A DNA stretch of 64,000 nt from Echinometra lucunter (taxonomy: Eukaryota; Echinodermata; Echinoidea; Camarodonta; Echinometridae), in contig CM057154.1 of the NCBI GenBank assembly GCA_029962745.1, positions 23,057,303 to 23,121,302 of the forward strand, read 5' to 3'. The first letter of the stretch is position 1. The number at the start of each line of letters is the position of its first letter. The notes beneath the pieces were generated by a model. That model worked only from the letters and a program-made list of their open reading frames with translations, was not told the DNA's origin and searched no databases. Position numbers and translations under genes: made by a program. Shown piece after piece: positions 43,860 to 56,000 of this stretch.

Positions 43860-46591
43860 TGCATCTAAATTACAGTTTTTCATTCCAAATTATGCTTGGT
43901 TTCAGGGTTTTTGAGTACAAATACAAGTACTCATACACATGTTTCATCTCAGTTTGAGAATTTTTAAAATCAGCTGCTCACAAAGTTAGCCAATGCCTTT
44001 AACAGACGATATAGTGGTATATTTTCTAAAGCATGCATACTGCACTCCAGAGAGGGTATCTACAGAGTTCATTCATGATAATTTTGATGTTAAGCTGACA
44101 ATAATTTTATCCCATTCTCTTGCTGTTCTCAACTCTCTTCTCCTCTCTTTTTCAGTCTTTCCTTCAAGCTTTCAGCTTAATATACAGAGACAGACTTCAC
44201 AATCAAATGGAAAATTTTGCTCTCTTGACTCTTTTATTTACATCGGACATTCTTCGACGTACATTCCATAAAGTTTACATTTATCGTCATTCAAAAACAA
44301 AAAATAAATGAAAACACAGAAACATGCCATATGGTAGTCTCATGAGGTATCTTTTAAAGAAAATTAATATCTGAAAAGAACTAAAAATACTTGGAAAATG
44401 TCTTGTATTTCAAGCAAAATGTTTACCAAATAAGGTCAAACACTGTTAGTGATTCACTTAATATGACAGATGAAACCCACAATTGAACCCCTTTCTGAGG
44501 GTAAAAAAGCAAAATATGAAAATATAACTTGCATGTGTCAGGTGAATGCTAGGCTATTCATACTGACTTGTAAAAATTATTCTTATTCATATAAACTGTT
44601 AATCATTGTTAACTACTAGAAAATAAAAGAGGTACTGATTCATACCTCACAGCTTTTCAATTCTCAAGTTTGCAGAAATCACCCAGTTGGATAATTCATA
44701 CCATAATCAATATTTTCAATATGGTAGTTCATATTTTGGGTAATATTTCAAGAATACCACTAAATCAGCTTTAAAAGGACACATGCTTTAAATATCGCAT
44801 GAAGCTTCCACTGAAGTCATCCCCGAAAGTTCTACGAAACTACATCGTCATGACAACCGACTAACTTCAGAAACCGGGGGTCTGACAATCTACGAACTAC
44901 ACTGTCTTTGATGACAGATTTATTTCAGAAACGATGGGGTCTGAGAATAATTAATCTGTGAAAGAATGAAATTTGAAATGGTGTTAAAACAAACAAGAGT
45001 GCCATATACCAGAACTTCAGTACTTGTCTAGTTCTTTGTACATTGATTTGGAAAATTATTATTTCATTTACTTGCCTATACATTGCTGAATAAAAGAATA
45101 GGGTTTAGAGTGAAAATATGGAAATCCTGGATTTTTTTTTTTAAAGGCATTGGTTAACATTGTTATGGCTAGTTGTAGAAAACTGCTATCACAACCCAGG
45201 AGGTATCAAGATTCACACTAAGTAAGGAAGCATTAATCCTCAATACCCATGTCCCTTGGATAGGGTTAAAACCAAAGGTTTTTAAAGCAATTCAGAAAAA
45301 TCAAACATAGATCAATAAAAACAACACAAGAAACAGTTGCCATTGTCAGAGAATGATAAAGAATGAACACGGGATTTGTGTATTCATATTTAAGACTTTC
45401 ATTATTCCTTATCTTTCATATAAAATATCATTACAAAAAGAGGTTTAGTATCTTATTACTCATCATATACAGAAAAATTTATGAAAGATATGAAATCTAG
45501 AATCTATACAAAATGCATCCACAGCTCTATATACATTGTATACCTGCTTTCATTTTATGATTCCTTATTCACAAAATGATCCATGGTTGAATATCAAAAT
45601 CTTGATTAGTGGCAATTTTAAATGAATCGTCTTTTAAATTGCACTCAATATGGAAGAAAAAGTGTTTAAGTGACAAAATCATTGAAAAAAATTAAAGAAA
45701 AGGAGAAAGAAATAGTAGTCCACAGAGTAGCAATAAATAAACTATCAAAACAACTTAACTAAAGTTCTGGAACAGAGAAATATTATATCTGAACAGATAC
45801 GAATGATCAATAGTACATTTTGAAGGAGAAAAGTGAAGTACCAGTAATAAAGAGAACAGAAAAACCTGATAAACAAAACAATATTTAAGAAATTGCCAAT
45901 CTGCAGACATCAATTATGCATATAAATGTATTTTATGTCTTACTTCATTGCACCTTGCACAATCCAACATTTCCCAAGTGATCTGTAGTAATGGCTTTAC
46001 ATGTAACTAGTTGAATACTTGACTAACTGAGGATTAACCACGAGGAAATCTTGTTAAAGGAATATGTAACTTTCTCCAACAAACTTAATAAACAGCAAAA
46101 TCTTTGTGACATACAACTACATCATAACAGAAGATAACTGATAAATAATACATCATTACTCTTTTGTAACTGTAGTCTCTTCATACAAATCTAGTTTGTA
46201 TTAAAGAAGGCAATGCCTCTTCAAAATTCATTATACTTTCAAAAATTTGCCAGGAATGGGGAGCAAACCACAATGCACCATCAGTGCTTGCTTCCATGTA
46301 TCATCTACGTAACGTAAAGATATCACAGATTTGTAACATTTGAAATATAAGCAGGGAGAAATGGGCAGTTGTAAGTTAACGACTGATTGGAGAACTTGTG
46401 ACTGATTTGGATCAATCCAAACTCTACTTACAATGAGGTCCAGATAGACATATTGAGCAGGACACTGCTCAGATCATCTTAAACAGAATAAGATCAACAA
46501 AAAAATAAATCAATTCTGACATAAATTGCTTGGAAGCAATATTTGTATACTATTTGATCTAAAAAGCTAGATCGGTCAGGCAATCATGACC
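43860..46591. other. Intergenic DNA and NCBP3 3' UTR
   Basis: AT-rich. A frame at 43993-44271 starts with ATG but has no recognised domain, and its T/C-rich middle resembles a random polypyrimidine tract. The right part is presumably the NCBP3 3' UTR, transcribed on -. Confidence 0.55.
44860..44945 (+). repeat. Short direct repeat pair
   Basis: ACTTCAGAAACCGGGGGTCT and ATTTCAGAAACGATGGGGTC recur about 66 bp apart, each followed by GA(C/G)AAT. Intergenic. Confidence 0.45.
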
Positions 46592-47012
46592 TTAAAGTTC
46601 TTCCCTGATCTCAATCTGAAGGGATGGAAGATTCTCAAGGAAGGCCGGTCTGGAATCGGACTCTCTGAACCCGGGTCGAAACCTGGCTGGATCCTGTTGC
46701 CTCCGACTCAACCTTGACCTGAGGTCACTGCCCAGGTCAAGCTCATCGCTATCGTAACCCACCTCCTCATGAATAGACTCTGCTCCCTCCTCCTCCCCGC
46801 TGCTCGGCCAGGCGTCCGACACACGATCGTTGACGTCTAGGATCACCTTCAGGTTTTCCATGGATGGTGCTGGGGTCACTGAATGGCCGACAAGAGCACC
46901 AAGACGACTCTTGACCGATAGTCTCTCTTGACCCTGGCCCTGACTTTGGCGTAGTCTTTCCCGTGCATCGGTCATGACATTCTGGGTGGCCTGCTGGACC
47001 TCTACGGTGTCT
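46592..47012 (-). CDS. NCBP3: NCBP3 last coding exon
   Basis: Acceptor CATATACTCCAG ends at 47013; TAA stop is at 46592-46594. The exon contains the SVKSRLGALVG repeat-like motif (human NCBP3 has several IRQRLG/SRLG motifs) and ends ENLPSLQIEIREEL, matching the human NLPSLQIEV terminus. The protein stops soon after this motif, slightly earlier than the human one. Confidence 0.92.
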
Positions 47013-50000
47013 CTGGAGTATATGAAGAAAAAAAAATGAGGGAAAATTTGGATTTATAATAAAACCTGATAAAAAGCAAAAGTTTAGTTCAACCATGATG
47101 ATATAAAACCAGAAACTATCATAAAATTGAAACTTTTACACATATATTAACACCCTTTTTTGTGCAAGAAAAAACTCCAACTAATACTTTAACTGCAAAT
47201 GTACAGTTTAGTGATTATCAAAAAATACTTTGTAGCATTAAATTGCCATGAATCTGAACCACTCACAATACCAGTAATTTTTCTAGTTTTGCAGTAATAC
47301 AATTATAAACTTATCATAGGATAAGCTCTGTTATAGTATACTTTCTAATTTTGTACTATAAAATACACATAACAAAGTATTGAGAAGATCCTCAAAGTCC
47401 ACATTATCAGCTTTAGTTCCAGCTACTGCAGCCAGAGGGGTACATTGCACAAAACTGCCCCAAATCACAAATCCAAGTCTGCAACCATTCAACCGACATA
47501 GAACACAAATTAGATTATTTCAAAGATAGAGAGAGGATTCTGTACTTTGTGTTCAAATTATGGTAGTACACGTGACTGTACTGTTATGAGAAATCCCAAC
47601 TCTCAGTGCAGACTGCCCCCACAGGCAGCTAGGCCTCCCCACACTCACACTCTCTTCCTCTTCATCCATCCAATCCAATATCCGTATCTTATTTCATTCT
47701 GTAAATGATCCTCCCGTCATTACAGCTGTCACAATATCTAGATTCTAAAAGGAAGTTGATCTACCTTGGAAATATGGGCTAAAACTATGTCCTATTTATT
47801 GCTATCCCCATTCTTGCCTTTCTACATTTCGAAAAATTTTGAAATTTCATTTCAATGATTAAAGAATTTATATTCAGATTATCTTCCTTCTCTGTCACAC
47901 ATGGGTGACTAAAGTCATAAATGCATTAGTGACACCTCTCCATAAAAGCCTACAGTGGCAATCTTTATTACTTCCCTTTAAGAAAAAACGTGTCTTGTAG
48001 AACCTGATAAAATATGCCAACTACATGTATCTATAACAGTGCATCACTTTTCATGTTTCAAAGACAAATACAGCTGAAAATGATGTAAACATTCTCTTTT
48101 TAACCACTCACAGATTAAAACTTTGGAAATACACCTCTTCCTTTATCACAGATCTAACTGTCAAGATATTTGATGGACAGGTTTACACTAATTAGATTGG
48201 GAAATGTTTTGAACTGACCAGATATTTCCACTTTCTTATCAGGGCTAATGCTCCTATTTTGTGGTTTGGCTCAATAACTTTTGATTACTGGTAAAAATTC
48301 TATTTAAAAAAAAAGTAAACAAGTACTAGTTGCATGAGAAATTGAGTGAAAAATTTCTGCTAACTTTCTGCTAACCCTGCATCCATTTCTTTTTGTAACT
48401 ATGTAATGTCTGATTGAAAGAATTAAAAACAGAATTGGAAAATCAAATTGACAAGTTCAAAATCACTTTTAACATGTACATACAAATTACACTGTGAGTT
48501 GCTGGCACAGTTTTTTTTTACAAGGATATTGGCAGGTCCATGAATCTACTTTGATGGGGAAAACAGAGCAATAAAAGAAGTATGAAAGTTTTGTCAGTTT
48601 AAAGAGGAAGTACTGGTTAATTGAACCCTAACGGAATTCCTGTCTTGAATAATTATGTGCAGTCATGGCCACTGTCACAAATTCATACAAAATGTTTAAA
48701 GCAGGTTTGGTATTATGAACCAAGTGAATCCCATTAGTGCGTTTGAAATGCACGCACACAGGAATAGCGAGTGGGTGGGTAGCAGAAAACAGATGGAGAC
48801 ACAGAGAGTAAATAACTGAACAAGCACAACAAGTTGGAACAGTTTCCTTCAACATCTACTCTGACATTCAGCAGCAAAACAAAGAAACTCAAATAGGTAA
48901 ATGTCAAAAGTAATTTGCCCGGTCGAACTTTCAGTTGCCGTAAACGCAGCCAGCACATCCTCTGTGCGCGGCCGTTAAAGGCTCATGTTTCATCAACGGC
49001 ACATTCGGGTCACATGACCAGGTATCACAGCAGACGGGATATTCCCTAATGGGTCGATGCTCAAGAGGAGGAAATGAGCCCAATTTCCACCACAAATATT
49101 AGCTAGCTAGGTGTCCCTGCTGCCAAGCACGCAAGGTGTAACTCGGTAAATGCGAGCAAGGCTACTTCAGCAGTAAACAGCCTACTCAAAATGAGTCCTT
49201 TCAAAGAGAGTCCAACCTTATATTAGATCTCTTTTTATAAAAAGACTATGTCCTCTTTACAAGAAGATATGTCAACAGGTATACTTTCCCCCTCTTGGAA
49301 GGTGTGTTAAAGAAAATCTGTCAAAGAAAAGCCATGTGTCTGCAGTAGGCACTATGTTTTGTTGTTGTTTGTTTGTTTCCCTTAATTCACCAATACAAAC
49401 AGGATTGAGCGTATTACAGGCCGAGGGTTATTGCTGTTCTTTTTAATTTTTGTTTATTTTTTTTATAAATCTAAAAAAAAAAGACATTTTTTAAACCCCC
49501 AAAACAGCTGGATAGTTGCCGTGGAACTGCGCCCTCAATGAACAATTCTACTGATTTCAATGAAACAATGATAGAATGATCATAGATCATAGAAAACGAG
49601 TCCATTTATCATCTATCGGTATGTTTTTCTTTAGAATGGACCTTTTTCAGAATCTTTTGCAGAAAGAGGGAAAGAGAGGGAGTGTGGGGGGACAGGGGGA
49701 GATGAGGGGGGGGGTGAAAGGTGAGTGGGGAAGAGGAAGATGGGGAAATGAAGAGACAAGGAGAAGGAGGGGAGGGAGAGGAGTGGAGGAAAGGGAGAAG
49801 GAGAGATAAGTCTAGTCATACATGTGTTCTTCATCAAGCTATTACTACCCGTAATATCTGACGGATGGTTATCTCACAAATATCCACAGGAAGATGACCA
49901 TTTAAACAACATTTCAACATGCTCTTAACAGCCTGAATATATAAAGACAGTGTGAAAGGAAGCCCTCTCAGGAGAATGATTGAATTAATCTCCTTTTATG

Positions 50001-53000
50001 TCACAATAAATCTGTCTCTGCTTTCATTTCATTCTAAATAAATTGCTATGCTTTCCTAATGTTAACCTCTTTGTTTTCTAGCCGGAGGTTAGTGACAAAA
50101 TACAGCTTGAGCATGATAAATAAAGAAGATACATGTAATTAAAGGAGAAAAAAAAGGTACTATTTGACAAATATGATTTGAGGATTTTTTTTCCCTTGCT
50201 AGTGCAAACAAAACTGAGCTCAGTAATACAAGTATAATGCTTATAAACCAAACTTTAAAGAAACAGAAAAGAAATAATCTGATTCAAATTTGGTGGTTAT
50301 GAAAAATTAATTACACACAGCTCTCAGCAGTTTTTTTAAAAACTTGTTGGTAATGATCACGGCATAAAACACTACATGAAACACATTTTGGTAAGATCGT
50401 AATGAGTTTCAATTTCAGTACAAACTACATTAAAGATCACAATCCTGACATCAGCAAATATTCCCCTATACCCCATACAAACTTTAATAAACAAAAAATT
50501 TGCTACTAATCATTTTTTATCATTTTCTGACAAAATCATGGGTCAAGAAAACTAGAGTGATCACACTCTGTGATTAGAATGAAGAAAGAAGAAATGAAGG
50601 CATTCCATAAATGGAGTACAGCAGTTTTGATTAGATCGTCTATTGATAGGAATATATAGAAGTGACAAGAATATATAGAAGTGACAAGAATATATAGAAG
50701 TGACAAGAATATATAGAAGTAACAGGAATATATAGAAGTGTCGAGGTGCGACAGGAAACAACATAGGAAGATATTGGAGGAATAAGTGAGAAAGCTCAAA
50801 ATACAGAAACCTTATGACCATAGAGGTTTCTATTTCTGTTGTACCATTCCTTATTCAATCTCAGTCGACATGGCTTTCTCTAAATCTTGATGACAAATTG
50901 TTAAACAAATTGAATGGTTTTGTCACATAGTATTTTTTTCAGTTGAAATATATGAAGAGTTTTATTTACATAGAAGACATATTCATTCTGTAAATTTGAG
51001 TTATTTTCATATAAAGTTGCTAAAACGTAAAGAAAATAATAAGAAAATACGTGTATAGGATACTTTCGGATTATAAATCCAAACCTTTTCCTTGATATAT
51101 AATGGGTATATAATGGGTATATAATGAGTGAAGTATCAAATGGAGGCATTTTTTTTTGGGGGGGGGGGAGAGGGGGGGGGGGGTTCATACAAAGGTGATG
51201 TTACTTTTAAAATGTTTTTCAAAAATATTTTTATCAGTTCTTGCAATCAAACTTTTCACATGTGCACCAAGAAAAGAAGGAATGGGGAAGCCTTGATATT
51301 AAAATCTTTCAATTAGAAAAGTTTTTTTTTTTTTTTTGGATGCACCAGTCCTACCTGAATCTGCATCCTTAATTCTTTTTAATATCTCACGGGCAGGTAT
51401 ATGTAGATGTATGTAGCAATGTCATGAAAATATGGGATTCCTTGCGGTATAAAGTGTTCATGATGAAATATGTGACAAGTATTTTTGAAAGTGGACTAAC
51501 GAAAGTCTAGAGTCGTGGGTTGAGTTAGTACACGGATCTCAAGAGTGTCAAGTGTCAACCTCCTACAACATGTCAACATAACCATAATCCTGTAACCAAA
51601 TGAAGAAATAAAAATCTTCTGCCTGCCATCTAGAAATAATTCCTCATTCATTTCATGAATAAATCTATGATATCTATTTTTCATTACAGGAAGAAGAGTA
51701 TGGTGGCCCTGAAGTACGCTCAACAACAGGTCATGTGCGACGTGAATTTTGCGGGCAACTTTGAGCCCCAGTCGCGAAATTCGCGACCGTGGTGCGAAAT
51801 TCACGACCCATGACGCGAAGTTCAGGACCCGGGATGCGAAATTCATGACATGGGATGAAATTCACGATCCATGACGCAAAGTTCAGAACCCGGGATGCGA
51901 AATTCATGACCTGGGATGCGAAATTCACGTCGCACATGACCTGTTGTCGAGCGTATTTCAGGGCCACTGTAGAAAAGTGATGTCAACTGAAAGAAGAGAA
52001 TGAAATGCTGCTCATTAAAGCAGGAGACTATATCAAGCAATGTTAAACTTTGTCTGCCGTTAGGAATACAGGGTGACATCTCACAAAACTATAACAAGTC
52101 TCTAAAGTTTGTGGACATCACAATGAAACATGTCCTTGAGATAAACACCTATAAACACCAAGGCTTGTCAGCTATCTTTGACGTGAAAATTTTCACTTGT
52201 GTGTGTGTAATTGGGTTTTTACAGACGTGTAGCAATCAGATATGATTATTTACGTCTGGGACCGACCTTTAACGTCACCATCCGATGTGACTCGGATTTG
52301 AACCCGGGTTTGATCAAAGTGAGATTGTAGGCGAAGGCAAAGAGCTGCCTGCGGACGTTACCCCTAGACCAACTCCTGCTCGCTTTTTCACCCAATTTAT
52401 GTCAGGCCTTTTGTGTTTTTATGCAGGATCTTACCTTATCTTCTTGATTTCATCTTCTATCTCATCGGCATACATTCTTCTTGTCATCTTGTGTCTCCCG
52501 TCATCCCGGTCTCTCAAGGCATGCCTGACTTCAGCCTCCAAGTTGACCCCTTCCTCCTCCTCCTCATCTTCCCCAGAGCTTGGGCCTGCCTCGTCCTCAC
52601 TGTGTGCTGGTTGCAGAGGTGAGGGGTGATGTCTGCCGGTCTCCCGCTCCCCTAGCCTTCTCTCCAGTCTCCCTGAAATAACAATTAGAGAGAATAGACG
52701 GTTCATTAAGATGTGTGTTAATAAAAAATTATTAGTCAATTCAGCAGTATATAATGTAGCACAATCCATGCAATGATATTCATGTAAGTTTCTTCTCTAA
52801 AAATCCAGTGACAAGCTACATAATCAACTTTGCGTGATCGATTCTGATTATCATTATACCTGGCTGCTGAGAAAGCAGGTATAAGCTCCCAGATAAGTAA
52901 GCAGAAGATCAACAGGCTTTACACTGTACCTGAAGGACTTGACAACTGAAGATTAATGCCATAAAAATAGTACTAGCATACTGATTAGGACTTAAACCCA

Positions 53001-56000
53001 TGACCTGCAGATAAGACCATCACAAGACCACTGAGCCACCCTACGAATCATAATCCTCCCCAAATTTGATATTCAGTAAATAAGATGTAAAATACAGATC
53101 ACATTCAAAGACAAAAGCACCATCTCAGAAAAAAAGAGTTCATCTTGGAATAATTACAATCATGTATACTAGTAATCTAGAATGAGGGGGAAAATAGTCA
53201 GTTTCAAGTGATATTGTTTGCCCTTGTACTGGTTGACCTTTTCACAATCACATTATGAAATATCATATCATCACAATCTAGATCTTACGCTGTCAACCAA
53301 AATGACCTCAAGCCATACCTTGGATTTGGTATAGAACACGCTCAACATTAACCAGACTTCTAAACCGGGATAACTCACCAGTCTATAAATACCTCCATGA
53401 TCTCACACACTACACCCAACTCCCTTAGGTCCACTGAGCCTGGCGCCATATCCAATCTAATAAAGCCGCAATCCCTAACCTTCGCTTCAATGCTTCAGTG
53501 ACTAATATCACACTCATTAAATCAATCATAAGTCCAGATCCAGCAACCCATAAACACTTCTTGGTGTAAAATAAGTGATCAGTCCTTTGCTCTGGGCTTT
53601 ATTTATTGAGAATAGAGGTATATGGTTTAGGGTTATGATCAGTTTTGGGTTAGACTAAAGGTTAGAGTTAGAAAAACTTACAAATGTAAATCCCAAGCCT
53701 TTATTTCAATGCTTCAGTGACTAATATCACATTCATAATAAGTCCAGATCCAGCAACCCATACAAACTTCTTGGTGTAAAATAGATGATCAGTCATTTGC
53801 TCTGGGCTGTATGTACCATTGACATAGAGATAAGGCTTAGGGTTGTGATTGGTTTTAGGTTTAATAGATTTCAAGGTTAGAGTTAGTGCAAAACTGAAAT
53901 ACCAAGTCTTTATTTCCAAGATTCAGTGACTAATAGCACACCTATGACCAATCATAAGCCCAGATCCAGTGACCTAACAAACTTCCTGGTGTGAAATGGG
54001 TGATCTGACCTGACTTTTGCTCCAGGCTTGCTTTTATCAAAGATAGAAGGGTAGGGTATGGATTGCCATTTTCTTTTTAAAATTAAGTTTAGGGTTGTGG
54101 TTATTGTAGTCAAAGAAAAACTTTACTTGTGTTAGATCTTATTTCTTGGAACAGCACAACACGTGTCATGCAACTGCTGAAATGAAACATTTGTAGCTTT
54201 TGAAAGCAATATATCATATACATTGTAATCATAAACCCCCAAAACATGACTATGATTCATCTTGTCTTAATTAAAAGCCAATGAAAAATGATAAATAGAT
54301 TAACAAAATATTGGAAGTTTATTTCTCTTTTAAAACTGAGTTAGCTCCCTGAATTCTTCTTGGTATTCTTCTCTAAGTTAAAAGGAACTCATGCTTCATC
54401 AACATAAAATCATAAAACTTTTGTATATCAAACTAACATTATTTTCTTTCCAAGAAATCGAACTGATTCTCTATGATGAAATCCTGGCAAGAGGATTAAC
54501 TATTCATTCCTTATGGGAACCGATGACAGATGTATAGCCTGAGGCTGAAAGTCTTTCCTCTCCTTCGGTTATTAACAGTTCACATCAAGTGACCGTAGAT
54601 GCATATGACCTGATTGATCTAATTCCTGTAGTCCCAGTCTATCGCTTGTTGTGAGTGGTTTGCGCTCTTTTCAGCAGTTGCTCTAGAATATAATTTGTTA
54701 CAGATCTTTGAATAACTCACCTTCATATTGTCTTTCAGATTATTCACCTATTCTTATCACGAAAGGCTACTTCTCTAAAGACAGAAATTGTGACAAGGGA
54801 GTGAATGCGGCAGATGTTAAGATGGCAAGATAAGAATGTCAAGACCTTCCTGCATTCTGCCCAAAGAATTCTCTACTAGTTTACATTATAAACTCTCAGA
54901 TTAAACTTGGTGAACAACGAATGTTCAGTGACTAGTCTGAAGATGCATCATCTGAAGTGGGAAAGATAAATGCATGCCCACCTGGTGTCAATTGACCAAT
55001 CAGAATGCTCAGATTCTAGACCCTGTTTTATAATATGTTGTAACATCCTTCTGCCTATCAGCAAACAACATGAGATCATGATCAGCTTACCAGGTACCCA
55101 ATGTTCCCTTCCCTACAACAAGATAAAATTACCAAACATGATCAATACCATAAATGTTTGACTCTGTTGTATAGAATAAGACGAACTTACCAGGTACTCT
55201 GCGTTTCCTAGGCCATTCCTCATCTAGTTCCCCGTCTCCATCGGAATCGTCCTCATACCGTCTCTTCCGTGCCTGTCCTGGGATGTACTTGCCCTGACGG
55301 ATCTTCTGTTTCCTAGAGATACAAAACACACACATTTCACATTGTATGTTATCTCTTACCGAAACAAACTGCTTCAGCTGGTATGCATTGTCGATTCAGA
55401 GCCAGAAGGTTGCTAACTCATATCATTTTACATGGGTTTAATGCCCTTTGGGCTCTCTCAGCACACAATATGTGACTTGTCAACTCAAAACCATCCACAA
55501 CCCATAGAGGTACAGTGTCACCTTAAGGAGACGCTTTTGCAGTATCTGTTGGTCCAGAATGTTCGGCAGTACATATCATACATGAGCAGAAAGAAAAAAA
55601 ATACACTGAAAAATTTGAGCCCATTCCCATCGCCGTATGGTGTGGCATTCTCGATTTAGAGCAGTTTAACTGTTACTAATCATTAAACTCTTTAAATTGG
55701 CAACGCAGTGAATAATGCATAATCACTATTTCCATGTTCAAATTGGCAATTTCTGATTAAATTTTACAATTATATTTCATTTTGGTTTATGTTATATCCA
55801 TATTTATTTTTTTCAAGCTATGTAAGAGTGGAAAAAAATTTTTTATTGCCAATTTGAGGATTGAAGATGATTAATTTAGACCTCAAGAAAGCTCTGTACT
55901 GCTATGGGTTGATGGAATTCTTATTCCGTTTACTATTTCATTTGCACTTGTTTGCTTGTTTTCATGTACTGTCGCACTAGCCGAAATGAATTCATACATG

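Noticed and set aside
43993..44271. Possible gene at 44 kb with a pyrimidine-tract/AG boundary at 44155
   Set aside because: The peptide is not recognisable, and the flanking exons or conserved motifs needed to support it are missing.
51496..51967. Repetitive peptides such as NFASRVLNFASW on the - strand
   Set aside because: They are translations of the ~21-bp minisatellite inside the foldback element.
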